Positions 21,673 through 31,497 of a stretch of DNA of 32,392 bases are shown here, one piece after another. The notes under the pieces were generated by a model. That model was not told the origin of the DNA. It did not search any database and saw only the letters and a program-made list of their open reading frames with translations. Location: contig QCTE01000018.1 of assembly GCA_003211275.1 (NCBI GenBank), forward strand, positions 1-32,392. Direction: 5' to 3'. Within the stretch, counting starts at the first letter, position 1. Every line of letters begins with the position of its first letter. The stretch comes from Synechococcus sp. AG-673-A03. Lineage in GTDB: Bacteria > Cyanobacteriota > Cyanobacteriia > PCC-6307 > Cyanobiaceae. The position numbers were made by a program, and so were the translations under genes.

Positions 21673-23322
21673 TCAATTGTTCGTTTTATTGATCCAATCT
21701 GCCGCTTGATCTAATGCATCATGTCTTTCGTCGATTAGATGTTTGATTCCAAATTGCGCCAGCCTTTGTTTGACTTTGCCGCTTGCGCCAGTGACCAGCA
21801 CTCTGCGTTGTTGTCGTTCAGCCTCTTTGACCATTCTCTCGATCGCAAGGCTTGCTGTGACCCCCAGATGTGGCACATCTGCGATATCAAGAAGTAGCAC
21901 CTTGTATTGCCTAACCAGCATCATCCGTTCACTGATTCCCTTCGCCGCCCCGAAACTCAGCGGTCCTTGCATTCGGAACAGAATCAGATCATCACCGCAG
22001 CGTTTCAGTAAATTCTGCTCCTGTGTCGAGAGATGACCCGTTCCTGTGTTCATGTTGCCGAGCTGATGATGCGTCAGCGATTCAATGGTCAGCAAATTGG
22101 CCACGAACATTCCGACAAGAACGGCTCCGATCAGATCCCAGAAGACTGTCATTAACAGGACACCCCACATCACCAGTGCGGTCTTGAAGGAGAGCCTGTG
22201 AGCTCGAAGCAGGAAGCCCCAGTCGATAATGTCCAGCCCCACCTTGATCAGGATTCCAGCCAGCAGCGCTGTTGGGATTCCTTCGGCAAGTGGGCCGGCT
22301 CCTAACAACAAGACCAGCAACACCACGGAATGCGTCATGCCCGAAAGCGGTGTTCGTCCGCCTGATCGGATGTTGATCACAGTTCTCATCGTTGCCCCTG
22401 CGCCTGGGAGCCCGCTGAACAGCCCTGAGATGCTGTTGGCAATGCCTTGACCTACCAGCTCCCGGTCTGATCGATGACGGCTCTGACTGATGTTGTCAGC
22501 CACCAGCGATGTCAGTAACGAGTCAATCGCTCCCAGCACAGCAAGGACCAGGCCCGCTTTGAGCAATAGCGGTAGGTGGTTGTTCCAGTTCGGAGCGCTA
22601 AAGCTCAGTCCACCTTCAGGGATCGAACCGATACGAGGCAGGTCTTCTGGAAACAGCCACAGCGCCAGTGGCGTGATCAGCAGAAGTCCCAATAACGGTG
22701 AGGGAATCACTTTGGTCACCCATCTTGGAGCTGCGAAAACCACTACGAGTGTCGCGATGCCGACTGCAACAGCTGCAGGGTTTGGCGTGAAATCGCTAAT
22801 CACCATTTGCAGCGAGGACACCACTCCTCCCTGGCTGCTGATCCCAAACAGAGGGCCAATCTGTAGGCACAGAATGATCACGCCGATCCCCGACATGAAC
22901 CCGGAGACCACTGAATAGGGAACCAGGGTGATGTACCTCCCGAGGCGAAGCACCCCCATCAGGATCTGCAGTAATCCTCCAAGAACCACTGCGGCCATCA
23001 CCATGGCGAGCATGTCTCCCTGGCTGAGCTCTCGGCTTGTTCCGACAGCCGCGAGACTGCTGACCACACCTGCCACCGTGACACTCATGGGACCTGTCGG
23101 GCCGCTCACCTGGGCCGGTGTTCCGCCAAACAGTGCCGCAAGAAAGCCTGTGATGATCGCTCCGTAGAGGCCGTAAATCGCCCCTCCTGGGCCCAGCGCT
23201 GCATTGCCGAATGCCAAGGCCAGCGGCAGTGCCACGACAGCAGCCGTGACACCACCTGTGAGATCTCCCCGCCAGTGTCGCCATTGAAAGCCGTTGATCA
23301 GGGGACGCCTGTTAGCGGTCAT
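21673..23322 (-). CDS. bicA: BicA-type SulP bicarbonate transporter
   Basis: This 549-aa SulP-family protein has a membrane domain (about 15-400) and a C-terminal cytoplasmic STAS domain (about 450-545). Recognisable BicA segments include WRGDLTGGVTAAVVALPLAL, FGGTPAQVSGPTGPMSVTV, GFMSGIGVIILCLQ, GAGATMRTVINIRSGGRTPL and DIIDWGFLLRAH; the STAS domain has IADVPHLGVTASLAIERM. BicA is a Na+-dependent, high-flux, low-affinity HCO3- uptake system of the plasma membrane that feeds the CO2-concentrating mechanism. Its ATG lies 4 bp after the stop of the thioredoxin-like gene, so they form an operon. Other SulP members carry sulfate, but similarity to BicA is strong throughout. Confidence 0.92.
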   Translation of the reverse strand: MTANRRPLINGFQWRHWRGDLTGGVTAAVVALPLALAFGNAALGPGGAIYGLYGAIITGFLAALFGGTPAQVSGPTGPMSVTVAGVVSSLAAVGTSRELSQGDMLAMVMAAVVLGGLLQILMGVLRLGRYITLVPYSVVSGFMSGIGVIILCLQIGPLFGISSQGGVVSSLQMVISDFTPNPAAVAVGIATLVVVFAAPRWVTKVIPSPLLGLLLITPLALWLFPEDLPRIGSIPEGGLSFSAPNWNNHLPLLLKAGLVLAVLGAIDSLLTSLVADNISQSRHRSDRELVGQGIANSISGLFSGLPGAGATMRTVINIRSGGRTPLSGMTHSVVLLVLLLGAGPLAEGIPTALLAGILIKVGLDIIDWGFLLRAHRLSFKTALVMWGVLLMTVFWDLIGAVLVGMFVANLLTIESLTHHQLGNMNTGTGHLSTQEQNLLKRCGDDLILFRMQGPLSFGAAKGISERMMLVRQYKVLLLDIADVPHLGVTASLAIERMVKEAERQQRRVLVTGASGKVKQRLAQFGIKHLIDERHDALDQAADWINKTNN

Positions 23323-23326
23323 GGCT

Positions 23327-23695
23327 TTAGGGGGTCCGGGGCATTCCCGACCAGATCCTTAGATCCTCCAGGGACTGCACACCCTCACGCCGCTCACCGT
23401 TGGGCAGGATCCAAGTGGGATAAGCCCGGATTTCCTCTTGTTTGCAGGCAGCCGCTTGGATCGGTAGTTCCTTGGGTTTAGCGCATTCCACGTAGGGAAG
23501 ACGCATTGCCGCTCCCCCGAATAGACGTCCTTGGTACTGACACGCCGGGCAGCGCCATGATCCGTAATAAGTGACCTTGGTTCGGCTCAGAAAGTCGGCC
23601 AGAGCGCCGGGATCGGGACCTGCTTTGGCTGCGCCACTGCCAATGAAGGCGATGTTGACGCTGCTAAGTGCGCCAAGCAGAAGAACTTTGAGCAT
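23327..23695 (-). CDS. Exported thioredoxin-like protein with CPAC motif
   Basis: This 122-aa protein has a signal peptide ([20 protein letters not shown], cleavage near AKA-G at 23-26). The mature domain has [18 protein letters not shown] with C49-P-A-C52, a second Cys pair (C71 in VECAKP and C84 in AACKQ), and the cis-Pro loop AYPTW (P93). This layout equals the thioredoxin-like domain fused to VKOR in cyanobacteria, but here it stands alone without VKOR. It probably moves disulfides in the periplasm or thylakoid lumen. It is the first gene of the bicA operon. Confidence 0.82.
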   Translation of the reverse strand: MLKVLLLGALSSVNIAFIGSGAAKAGPDPGALADFLSRTKVTYYGSWRCPACQYQGRLFGGAAMRLPYVECAKPKELPIQAAACKQEEIRAYPTWILPNGERREGVQSLEDLRIWSGMPRTP

Positions 23696-23812
23696 TTGCG
23701 AAATTTACGTGTGTTCCGACGTACGGGCATCCGGCCTCCTCAATCGGTGCCGAACCCCGGACGGAACTGGGACACTGAGACCAACCGGAGCTCTTGGAGC
23801 TCAGCGATCACC
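23696..23812. promoter_or_regulatory. Divergent promoter region of trx-like/bicA and dnaJ
   Basis: The 117 bp separate the divergent starts at 23695 (minus) and 23813 (plus). The dnaJ-side frame is open across it, but residues before the J domain look non-coding. GAGCTCTTGGAGCTC (23789-23803) is a short palindrome. Confidence 0.45.
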
Positions 23813-24820
23813 ATGGCCGGCAGTGGATACCGCGATTACTTCAAGGTGCTCGGGGTAGAGCGCAGTGCTGATGCCGATGCGATCAAGCGATCTTTTCGCA
23901 AGTTGGCGCGTCAATATCACCCCGATGTGAATCCCGACGATGCCAATGCTGAGGCCAAATTCAAGGAGGTGAGCGAGGCCTATGAGGTGCTTTCCGATCC
24001 GGATAAGCGCCGCAGATATGAACAGTTTGGTCAGTACTGGAATCAGGCTGGAGCCCCTGGCGCTGGACCGGGTGCCGGAGGGTTTGATGTTGATTTTGGC
24101 CGCTACGGCAACTTCGACGATTTCATCAATGACCTGCTCGGTCGTTTCGGCGGCCCTGGTAATGCAGGCTTTGGAGGCACCCCAGGCGGATTCGCCGGCG
24201 GTGGCTTCCCTGGTGGTGGCTTTCCGGGCGGAGGTTTCGCCGGCGGTGGTGGTTTCCCCCGAGGGGCCTCGAGGACTCCCTTGAATCTCGATGCTGAAGC
24301 CAGTGTGAAAGTGAGCTTTGCGGAGGCTTTCCGCGGTGCTGAGCGAACTCTGTCTGTGAATGATGAGAGGGTTCAAGTCAGGATCCCTGCCGGGGTCAAA
24401 ACGGGATCCAGGCTTCGGCTCAAAGGCAAGGGAAATTCGCAGCCGGGAACCGGACGCCGCGGAGATCTCTATCTGAATCTCGAGGTGCAGACGCACCCGG
24501 TCTGGCGTCTCGATGGTGATCAGCTACGCGCGGACCTGCCCGTCTCCATTGATGAGCTTGCTCTCGGTGGCCTGGTGAAGGTCATGACCCCTGACGGTGA
24601 GGCAGAGGTCTCGATTCCTGCCGGCACATTGCCTGGCAGGAGCCTCCGTCTGAAAGGGAAAGGTTGGCCTTTGAAAGTCGGTCGTGGTGATCTGCTACTC
24701 AATCTCAGCGTGCAGTGGCCCAGCCAATGGTCGGATGAGCAGCGCAATCTGCTGGAGCAGCTCAGAGAAGCCCGAACCGACGACCCCCGTAGCGACTGGC
24801 TACAGAGCGCTCGTCTCTGA
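23813..24820 (+). CDS. dnaJ: DnaJ/CbpA-type Hsp40 co-chaperone without zinc finger
   Basis: This 335-aa protein has an N-terminal J domain (about 6-72) with the HPD motif at 36-38 in [10 protein letters not shown] and the usual [21 protein letters not shown] Gly/Phe-rich linker (about 85-155) with repeated GGFPGG units follows, then two C-terminal substrate-binding domains (about 160-320). The Cys-rich zinc finger is absent, so it is a type II (CbpA-like) J protein. It would stimulate a DnaK ATPase; dnaK is not in the window. The start at ATG 23813 fits the J domain. It is followed by hemB after 52 bp and probably shares a transcript with it. Confidence 0.93.
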   Translation: MAGSGYRDYFKVLGVERSADADAIKRSFRKLARQYHPDVNPDDANAEAKFKEVSEAYEVLSDPDKRRRYEQFGQYWNQAGAPGAGPGAGGFDVDFGRYGNFDDFINDLLGRFGGPGNAGFGGTPGGFAGGGFPGGGFPGGGFAGGGGFPRGASRTPLNLDAEASVKVSFAEAFRGAERTLSVNDERVQVRIPAGVKTGSRLRLKGKGNSQPGTGRRGDLYLNLEVQTHPVWRLDGDQLRADLPVSIDELALGGLVKVMTPDGEAEVSIPAGTLPGRSLRLKGKGWPLKVGRGDLLLNLSVQWPSQWSDEQRNLLEQLREARTDDPRSDWLQSARL

Positions 24821-24872
24821 GACTCTGACGGCTGTTGACGCTTACGATCTCCTGCACCGATCAAGGCTGCTG

Positions 24873-25874
24873 ATGGACCTCACCTACCGCCCGCGTCGCC
24901 TGCGCCGATCGCCGGCGTTGCGAGCCATGGTCCGTGAAAACAGTCTTTCCCCAGAAGACTTCATTTATCCGTTGTTTGTGCATGAAGGTGATGGAGTGGA
25001 GCCGATTGGCGCCATGCCGGGGGCCAGTCGCTGGAGCCTCGATCAACTCACTGGTGAGGTGAAACGTGCCTGGGATCTGGGCATCCGTTGCGTGGTGCTT
25101 TTCCCCAAGGTGGCTGAAGGACTCAAAACCGAGGATGGTGCTGAGTGCTTTAACGAAAATGGTCTGATCCCTCGTGCAATCCGCCAGTTGAAGCAGGAGA
25201 TCCCTGAGATGGCGATCATGACGGATGTCGCCCTGGATCCTTATTCCTGCGATGGCCATGACGGCATCGTGAGTGAGCAAGGCGTTGTGCTCAACGATGA
25301 AACCATTGAGCAGCTTTGCAAGCAGGCTGTGATGCAGGCGCGTGCCGGTGCTGATCTCATCGGTCCGAGCGACATGATGGATGGCCGAGTCGGTGCCATC
25401 CGTGAAGCCCTTGACGATGAAGGCTTTGAGCACGTGGGAGTGATCAGCTACACGGCTAAATATTCATCTGCTTATTACGGCCCCTTTCGCGAAGCACTGG
25501 ATTCAGCCCCGCGCGCGACGGGCAGCAAGCCGATTCCTAAAAACAAGGACACTTATCAGATGGATCCTGCCAATGCCAGGGAAGCCATCACTGAGGCTCA
25601 GCTCGATGAACAGGAAGGGGCAGATATCATGATGGTGAAGCCAGGGCTTGCCTACCTGGACATCATTCATCGACTCCGGTTGGAGTCGGAGCTGCCCATT
25701 GCTGCCTACAACGTCAGTGGTGAATATTCGATGGTCAAGGCAGCGGCCGAGAAGGGATGGATTGATGAGCGCTCTGTGGTTCTCGAGACGCTGCTCAGCT
25801 TCAAAAGGGCTGGAGCTGATCTGATCCTCACGTATCACGCTTGCGATGCCGCTGAATGGTTAAAGCAGGGATGA
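24873..25874 (+). CDS. hemB: Delta-aminolevulinic acid dehydratase (porphobilinogen synthase)
   Basis: This 333-aa enzyme joins two 5-aminolevulinate molecules to porphobilinogen for heme, chlorophyll and bilin synthesis. The Schiff-base lysines are K196 (ISYTAKYSSAYYGPF) and K256 (DIMMVKPGLAYLD). The metal region reads DVALDPYSCDGHDG, the Asp-rich Mg-type version found in plants and cyanobacteria rather than the Cys-rich Zn type; one Cys (C126) sits where Ser is usual. The length is normal. ATG 24873 matches the family start MDLTYRPRRLR. It sits between dnaJ and the VOC gene, all co-directional. Confidence 0.97.
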   Translation: MDLTYRPRRLRRSPALRAMVRENSLSPEDFIYPLFVHEGDGVEPIGAMPGASRWSLDQLTGEVKRAWDLGIRCVVLFPKVAEGLKTEDGAECFNENGLIPRAIRQLKQEIPEMAIMTDVALDPYSCDGHDGIVSEQGVVLNDETIEQLCKQAVMQARAGADLIGPSDMMDGRVGAIREALDDEGFEHVGVISYTAKYSSAYYGPFREALDSAPRATGSKPIPKNKDTYQMDPANAREAITEAQLDEQEGADIMMVKPGLAYLDIIHRLRLESELPIAAYNVSGEYSMVKAAAEKGWIDERSVVLETLLSFKRAGADLILTYHACDAAEWLKQG

Positions 25875-26035
25875 TCTTGTTGACCAGGAGCTGAGATTGG
25901 CAGTCTCTGGTTTGGTTTGCCTGAGCACTCGTTCGTTTCGGAGGGCTTTCGATCCATTCTTGGATTGAATTCACAGTCAGGCCGCCGCTCCGGGGTCTGC
26001 GACCTACAGAATATGTGGGCTGAATGAGATCTTTC

Positions 26036-26434
26036 ATGGCTGCTGTGCAGCGCCTTGGTCATGTCGCCATCCGCGTCAGCGACATGGAACGAGCTGTGAG
26101 TTTTTACACCGGCCTTGGCATGCGCATGGTTTGGGAGGCCAACGACTGGTGCTACCTCGAAGCTGGTGATTCCCGCGATGGTCTGGCTTTGCTGGGGCCT
26201 AAATACAAGGCTGCAGGTCCCCATTTCGCCTTCCATTTCCGCGATCGTGCAGAGGTGGATGTGGTTCATGACCGTCTGAAGGCTTCAGGTGTCGCGGTGG
26301 GTGGTGTTCATGACCATCGCGACGGCACGGCATCCTTTTACCTACGCGATCCCGAAGGCAACTGGTTGGAGATGCTCTATGAGCCTCCGGGGGGAATCCC
26401 AACGAATCAACCTGGACTCGCTCAGCCCGATTGA
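26036..26434 (+). CDS. VOC (glyoxalase I-like) superfamily protein
   Basis: This 132-aa protein begins MAAVQRLGHVAIRVSDMERA and contains two beta-alpha-beta-beta-beta units. Metal-site candidates are H9 in the first strand, the central Glu of CYLEAGD, H in GVHDHRDG and E in DPEGNWLEMLYEP. The end DPEGNWLEMLYEPPGG is typical of glyoxalase/dioxygenase-type VOC enzymes. It may be a lactoylglutathione lyase (gloA) or related; the substrate cannot be told. The stop overlaps the mutS2 start (TGATG). ATG 26024 is an alternative start. Confidence 0.85.
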   Translation: MAAVQRLGHVAIRVSDMERAVSFYTGLGMRMVWEANDWCYLEAGDSRDGLALLGPKYKAAGPHFAFHFRDRAEVDVVHDRLKASGVAVGGVHDHRDGTASFYLRDPEGNWLEMLYEPPGGIPTNQPGLAQPD

Positions 26435-28809
26435 TGTCCGCTTCTGAAGAAACACTGGAGCTGCTTGAGTGGCCGCGCCTCTGCCAGCATCTCTCCAGCT
26501 TCACCAGCACGCTCCAGGGGCGACGTCACTGCTGCCAAGGTTCACTGCCGGAATCTCTTTCTGAAAGCCTCATCCTTCAGGCGAAAACGCAGGAGATGGC
26601 AAGCCTGGACGGCCTTTTGGATGGAGGCATCAGCTTTCAGGGGGTGGCTGATCTCAACATGATTCTGCTGCGTTGCAGCAAGGGAGGTGTTGCCTCCGGT
26701 GAGGAGCTGCTCGCAGTCGCCGACACCCTGGCTGCAGCACGTCGTCTGCGCCGACAGATTGATGATCCTGAGCTCAGGCCTGTGTGCACCGCTCTGCTCT
26801 CGGATGTGGCCACCCTGCCGGAGCTGGAACAACGCCTGAAGTTCGCCATTGAAGAAGGAGGTCGCGTCGCCGATCGCGCCAGTAGCCCGCTGGAGGGACT
26901 GCGTCGGAAATGGCAAGAGCTGCGGTCACGCAGGCGCGACAAGTTGCAGGATGTGATCCGGCGCTGGGCAGCACACCTTCAGGACACGGTGATCGCTGAG
27001 CGGCATGGACGACCTGTGCTGGCCGTGAAAGCTGGAGCTGGTGGCCAATGTCCGGGCATGGTTCATGACAGTTCCGCATCGGGCAGCACAGTGTTCGTGG
27101 AGCCCAAGTCGGTGATTGATCTGGGCAATCGGTTGGCGGATCTCGACGGCAGGATCCGTGAGGAGGAGCAGCGTGTTCTCGCCGAACTCAGTGCTGCTGT
27201 CGCTGAGCAGGTCGATGGTTTGCTCGCACTGATAGCGGTGCTGTTGGATCTAGACGTGGCTCTGGCACGAGGTCGTTACGGGCAGTGGCTTGGTGCTGTC
27301 CCCCCTCGGCTCGAGGCCGCCAGTGATGCTCCATTCACACTTCAGAATCTGCGCCATCCTCTGCTGGTGTGGCAGGAGCGCAGACAGCAGGGGCCATCGG
27401 TCGTTCCCGTCAGCGTTGATGTCTCGGCTTCTCTGAGGGTGGTTGCGATCACGGGTCCGAACACCGGTGGCAAGACCGTCACGCTCAAAAGTCTTGGACT
27501 GGCTGCACTGATGGCACGTGCAGGGCTCTGGCTCCCCTGCACTGGCAGCCCAACCCTGCCTTGGTGTGCCCAGGTTCTCGCCGATATCGGCGATGAGCAA
27601 TCACTGCAGCAGAGCTTGTCCACCTTTAGTGGCCATATCAAGCGCATCAGTCGCATCCTGGAGTCGATCGGCTCGGGCCCAGCTCCTGCTCTGGTGCTGC
27701 TCGATGAAGTGGGAGCGGGGACGGATCCAAGCGAAGGCAGTGCTCTTGCCACGGCTCTGTTACGTGAGCTGGCCGATCGGGCCAGGCTCACTGTGGCCAC
27801 GACCCATTTCGGTGAGCTCAAGGCTCTCAAGTACACCGATCCCCGTTTCGAAAACGCGTCGGTTGCTTTCGATAGTGAAAGCCTCTCTCCGACGTATCAC
27901 TTGCTCTGGGGAATTCCTGGTCGAAGCAATGCTCTCGCCATCGCCTCGCGGCTCGGTCTTGATGCCGGCGTGATTGATCAAGCTCGCAGCCTTCTCTCAC
28001 CACGCGGTGATGGGGAGGCCAACACTGTGATCCGTGGACTTGAGGAACAGCGTCAGCGTCAGCAGGCTGCTGCCGAGGATGCAGCTGCCCTGTTGGCCCG
28101 AACTGAACTGCTGCATGAAGAACTGCTGAAGCGTTGGGAGACTCAGAAGCAACATTCCGCTGAACGGCAGGAACGGGGTAGGCAGCGCCTCGAGACCTCG
28201 ATTCGCTCGGGGCAGAAGGAAGTTCGTCAGCTGATCCGTCGTCTCCGTGATGATCAGGCCGATGGTGAAACGGCACGGAAAGCCGGTCAGCGTCTGCGCA
28301 AGCTCGAAGACCGTCATCGACCTGAGCAAGATCGACGACAGCATCTGGGTTGGCGCCCTCAGGTGGGTGATCGCATCCGTGTTCTGGCACTCGGCAAAGC
28401 TGCTGAGGTGCTGGCTGTTTCCGACGATGGCTTGCAGCTGAATGTGCGCTGTGGGGTGATGCGCAGCACCGTTGAGCTTTCAGCTGTGGAGAGTCTTGAT
28501 GGACGCAAGCCTGAACCTCCAGCACCCGTGGTTCAGATCAAGGCGCGCCGAGGCAGTGGCTCTGCTGAGGTGCGGACCTCACGCAACACGATTGATGTGC
28601 GAGGCATGCGTGTGCATGAAGCTGAGGCTGCCGTGGACGACGTTCTGCGAGGGGCGAATGGCCCAGTCTGGGTGATCCATGGCATCGGCACCGGTCGCCT
28701 CAAACGTGGCTTGCGCGACTGGTTGGCTTCACTGGCCTACGTAGAGCGTGTTTTGGACGCCGAGCAGGGTGATGGTGGCGCTGGATGCAGTGTCATCTGG
28801 GTGCGCTGA
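26434..28809 (+). CDS. mutS2: MutS2 family ATPase/endonuclease with Smr domain
   Basis: This 791-aa protein has a MutS-type lever/clamp region (about 140-290) and an ATPase domain: Walker A GPNTGGKTVT (341-350), STFSGH, and Walker B VLLDEVGAGTDPSEGSAL. A long coiled-coil segment rich in Gln/Arg/Glu follows (about 530-630), then a C-terminal Smr nuclease domain (about 712-791) with IDVRGMRVHEAEAAVDD and VIHGIGTGRLK. It lacks the mismatch-recognition domain of MutS. Family members suppress recombination or act on stalled, collided ribosomes. Start overlaps the VOC stop, indicating coupling. TTG 26431 is one codon further upstream; ATG is preferred. Confidence 0.95.
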   Translation: MSASEETLELLEWPRLCQHLSSFTSTLQGRRHCCQGSLPESLSESLILQAKTQEMASLDGLLDGGISFQGVADLNMILLRCSKGGVASGEELLAVADTLAAARRLRRQIDDPELRPVCTALLSDVATLPELEQRLKFAIEEGGRVADRASSPLEGLRRKWQELRSRRRDKLQDVIRRWAAHLQDTVIAERHGRPVLAVKAGAGGQCPGMVHDSSASGSTVFVEPKSVIDLGNRLADLDGRIREEEQRVLAELSAAVAEQVDGLLALIAVLLDLDVALARGRYGQWLGAVPPRLEAASDAPFTLQNLRHPLLVWQERRQQGPSVVPVSVDVSASLRVVAITGPNTGGKTVTLKSLGLAALMARAGLWLPCTGSPTLPWCAQVLADIGDEQSLQQSLSTFSGHIKRISRILESIGSGPAPALVLLDEVGAGTDPSEGSALATALLRELADRARLTVATTHFGELKALKYTDPRFENASVAFDSESLSPTYHLLWGIPGRSNALAIASRLGLDAGVIDQARSLLSPRGDGEANTVIRGLEEQRQRQQAAAEDAAALLARTELLHEELLKRWETQKQHSAERQERGRQRLETSIRSGQKEVRQLIRRLRDDQADGETARKAGQRLRKLEDRHRPEQDRRQHLGWRPQVGDRIRVLALGKAAEVLAVSDDGLQLNVRCGVMRSTVELSAVESLDGRKPEPPAPVVQIKARRGSGSAEVRTSRNTIDVRGMRVHEAEAAVDDVLRGANGPVWVIHGIGTGRLKRGLRDWLASLAYVERVLDAEQGDGGAGCSVIWVR

Positions 28810-28822
28810 AGAGGGCTTCGCA

Positions 28823-30055
28823 TCAGGTCAGATCGGGAAGCACCGGTGTCTCGTCTCGTTCTGATGGGGATATCGGCATGGGAATGGCGTCCCCCTGGTC
28901 GTCAAACAGGCGCCATCCATGGGGATCAGCATCCAGATGAATGCGACTGCCTGGCATTGCTCTGAGACCCGGATCCGCCCTGACCTGCACCAAGTGCTCC
29001 CCATCAAGGAGCCTGCAGGTGATCAGCTGTTCGTTGCCCAGCACTTCGCTGTGACTGACGTCTGCCTGCAGGTTTCGGTTGGTGGCAGGTGCCACCTTGA
29101 GATCTTCGGGACGAATGCCGCCATGGAGCTGTAGGCCCTCGAGACCTGCCAGTGCAGCAGCAAGGGGACCCTCCACACTCACCCGGCGTTCGCCCAGCTG
29201 GAGTGTCTGGCTGCGACCCACCTGGACTGGCAGCACATTCATGGGTGGGCTGCCGATGAACTGGGCCACAAACAGGTTTGATGGCCAGCGGTAGAGCTCC
29301 ATCGGTGTGCCCAGTTGCTGAAGCCGACCCTGATTGAGGACGGCGATCCGGTGACCCATGGTCATCGCCTCCACCTGATCGTGAGTCACGTAGAGGGTGG
29401 TGGTCCCCAGCTGACGCTGGAGGTCCACGATGCGAGTACGGGTGCTGCCGCGCAGCTTGGCATCGAGATTGCTCAGCGGTTCGTCCATGAGAAATACATC
29501 CGGCTGACGCGCCATCGCTCGCCCCAGGGCCACCCGTTGTTTCTGACCACCAGATAACTCCTTAGGCCGTCGATCCAGCAGCTGATCTAATTCGAGGGCA
29601 CGGGCCACCTCCAGCACCCGATGTTCGACCTTCACTTCCCGTGCGGATCGGACTTGAAGCAGGCGCGGCAACTTGCGTGTGCTGCGATGCAATTGGTCAT
29701 GGAGCTGCTCTATGGCACGACGGCGGTGGCTGCGACGCAGACCGAACCCGAGGTTGTCGCGAACGCTGAGATGTGGATAGAGCGCATAGCTCTGGAACAC
29801 CATTGCCACATTGCGCTTGGCAGGCCTCAGCTTGGTTACAGCCTGCTGTCCCACCAGGATTTCACCCGCACTGGGTGTCTCAAGGCCTGCCATCAGCCTG
29901 AGCAAGGTGCTCTTGCCGCAGCCGGAAGGACCGACCAGAACCAGAAACTCACCATCTTCAATCGACAGTGAGAGGTTGCGAATCACCTCGACGGGCCCTT
30001 CGCCACCACGACCTGGATAGCTCTTGCTGAGCGCCTCGAAGCGAACGCCGGCCAA
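28823..30055 (-). CDS. MalK/UgpC-type ABC transporter ATP-binding protein
   Basis: This ~410-aa ATPase has Walker [10 protein letters not shown] (42-50), Q-loop [11 protein letters not shown], signature ELSGGQKQR (LSGGQ 167-171), Walker [15 protein letters not shown] and H-loop YVTHDQ (H225). The C-terminal ~150 residues form the OB/TOBE domain typical of the carbohydrate-importer subfamily (GIRPEDLKV). Between Q-loop and signature a basic insert of about 30 residues ([15 protein letters not shown]...) is present. It energises uptake of a sugar or compatible solute such as glucosylglycerol or trehalose; no permease or binding protein is nearby. TTG 30055 is chosen because GGGAG lies about 8 nt upstream; longer TTG starts exist at 30061 and 30103. 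It is divergent from obgE, 60 bp apart. Confidence 0.88.
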   Translation of the reverse strand: MAGVRFEALSKSYPGRGGEGPVEVIRNLSLSIEDGEFLVLVGPSGCGKSTLLRLMAGLETPSAGEILVGQQAVTKLRPAKRNVAMVFQSYALYPHLSVRDNLGFGLRRSHRRRAIEQLHDQLHRSTRKLPRLLQVRSAREVKVEHRVLEVARALELDQLLDRRPKELSGGQKQRVALGRAMARQPDVFLMDEPLSNLDAKLRGSTRTRIVDLQRQLGTTTLYVTHDQVEAMTMGHRIAVLNQGRLQQLGTPMELYRWPSNLFVAQFIGSPPMNVLPVQVGRSQTLQLGERRVSVEGPLAAALAGLEGLQLHGGIRPEDLKVAPATNRNLQADVSHSEVLGNEQLITCRLLDGEHLVQVRADPGLRAMPGSRIHLDADPHGWRLFDDQGDAIPMPISPSERDETPVLPDLT

Positions 30056-30115
30056 GCTCAATCTCCCGTGCCCCGCGATCCTAGGGTTGGTGACTGGTCC
30101 CAATCGAAGCTTTTC

Positions 30116-31105
30116 GTGCAGTTCATCGACCAGGCACGCATCAGTGTCCGTGGCGGCCGTGGCGGTGACGGCATCGTGGCCTTCCGTCGTGAGAAGTACG
30201 TTCCAGCCGGTGGTCCCTCAGGCGGTGATGGGGGGCATGGATCCCACGTGATCCTCGAGGCTGACTCGAATCTTCAGACGCTGCTGGATTTCAAGTACAA
30301 GCGATTGTTCGCCGGCACTGATGGTCGTCGGGGCGGCCCCAATCGCTGCACCGGTGCGTCTGGCCAGCCTCTGGTCATTCATGTTCCCTGCGGAACGGAG
30401 GTGCGACATCTCACCACGGGAATCCTCATGGGTGATCTGACTGCGCCTGGAGAGCAGCTCATGGTGGCTTTCGGAGGCCGGGGCGGTCTGGGAAATGCCC
30501 ACTATCTGAGCAACCGCAACCGTGCGCCCGAAAAGTGCACTGAAGGTCGCGACGGAGAGGAGTGGCCTCTCCAGCTTGAATTGAAGCTGCTGGCCGAGGT
30601 CGGCATTATCGGTTTGCCCAATGCCGGCAAAAGCACGCTGATCAGCGTCTTGTCTGCTGCCCGTCCCAAGATCGCTGATTACCCCTTCACCACCTTGGTG
30701 CCAAATCTCGGTGTGGTGCGCCGTCCGACCGGGGACGGCACGGTCTTCGCCGATATTCCTGGCCTGATTGCGGGTGCGGCCCAGGGTGCCGGACTCGGAC
30801 ATGATTTTCTTCGCCACATCGAGCGCACCCGCCTGCTGATTCACGTGGTGGATGGAGGGGCGGATGATCCACTGGGTGATCTGAAGGTGGTGGAGAAGGA
30901 GTTAGAGGCTTATGGCCATGGCCTGGTGGAACGTCAGCGCTTGCTCGTCGTGAACAAGCTTGAGCTTCTGGATGAGCCGGGTCGCGACGCCTTAGTGGAG
31001 GCTCTGGAACAAGAGAGTGGTCGCAGGCCACTGTTGATTTCAGCTGTGATGGGTCAAGGCCTGAAAGATCTGTTGAATCAGGTCTGGAAGGAACTTGGTG
31101 TCTGA
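30116..31105 (+). CDS. obgE: Obg family GTPase (ribosome assembly/stress)
   Basis: This 329-aa GTPase has the glycine-rich Obg fold (1-158; [20 protein letters not shown]) and a G domain with G1 GLPNAGKS (166-173), G2 region [13 protein letters not shown]3 DIPG (213-216) and G4 NKLE (280-283). Obg binds the 50S subunit and links ribosome maturation with stress and (p)ppGpp signals. The C-terminal extension found in some bacteria is absent, as is usual in cyanobacteria. GTG 30116 is chosen because the family starts M-QFIDQARI; the frame is open to GTG 30068. Confidence 0.96.
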   Translation: MQFIDQARISVRGGRGGDGIVAFRREKYVPAGGPSGGDGGHGSHVILEADSNLQTLLDFKYKRLFAGTDGRRGGPNRCTGASGQPLVIHVPCGTEVRHLTTGILMGDLTAPGEQLMVAFGGRGGLGNAHYLSNRNRAPEKCTEGRDGEEWPLQLELKLLAEVGIIGLPNAGKSTLISVLSAARPKIADYPFTTLVPNLGVVRRPTGDGTVFADIPGLIAGAAQGAGLGHDFLRHIERTRLLIHVVDGGADDPLGDLKVVEKELEAYGHGLVERQRLLVVNKLELLDEPGRDALVEALEQESGRRPLLISAVMGQGLKDLLNQVWKELGV

Positions 31106-31208
31106 GCCATTGGCTTCATCGATTTGTCTAAAAGCATGTTCTGGCTCCCACGAAGACTTGTGCGTTCAGCGCGGGATGGCGATAACGGGAGCAATGAGAG
31201 AACGTCCG

Positions 31209-31391
31209 ATGACCTTCTTCACCTGTTTCGACTCCCAGGGCCAGTTGATCGCTCGCTGTCAAACGCCCGAGCAAATCGATGCCCTGCGCCGTCGCGGTCG
31301 TCCAATTGCCGGAGTGCATGCGATGAAGCCAGAGGAAGCCGTGGTATGCAGCCTCACAGGCAGCCCTGCCGATTTCAACGAAGATCAGTGA
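31209..31391 (+). CDS. Small conserved-type hypothetical protein downstream of obgE (60 aa)
   Basis: From ATG 31209 the protein reads MTFFTCFDSQGQLIARCQTP and continues to ALRRRGRPIAGVHAMKPEEA and an acidic end. The strand-helix-strand pattern with IARCQTPEQIDALRRRGRPI looks like a small folded regulatory domain. Longer starts exist at 31176 and 31194. It lies between obgE and a terminator and is probably the last gene of the obgE transcript. No function known to me. Confidence 0.7.
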   Translation: MTFFTCFDSQGQLIARCQTPEQIDALRRRGRPIAGVHAMKPEEAVVCSLTGSPADFNEDQ

Positions 31392-31438
31392 CTGACTTGG
31401 CATGGTTCAACGTGCAGCGCTCTTGATCGTGGCTGCTC

Positions 31439-31474
31439 AATAAAAAAGCGGGGATTACTCCCCGCTTTTTTATT
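31439..31474. terminator. Strong bidirectional terminator
   Basis: AATAAAAAAGCGGGG (31439-31453) and CCCCGCTTTTTTATT (31460-31474) form a perfect 15-bp stem with a 6-nt loop. A and T tracts on the two sides allow termination for both the plus-strand obgE unit and the minus-strand cp12. Confidence 0.95.
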
Positions 31475-31497
31475 GAGTTGATCATGCAGCGCACGAT

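Noticed and set aside
24182-24266. Short G-rich tandem repeats
   Set aside because: They encode the Gly/Phe linker of DnaJ and need no other explanation.
23801-24496. 231-aa ORF antisense to dnaJ
   Set aside because: Shadow of the Gly-rich dnaJ gene.
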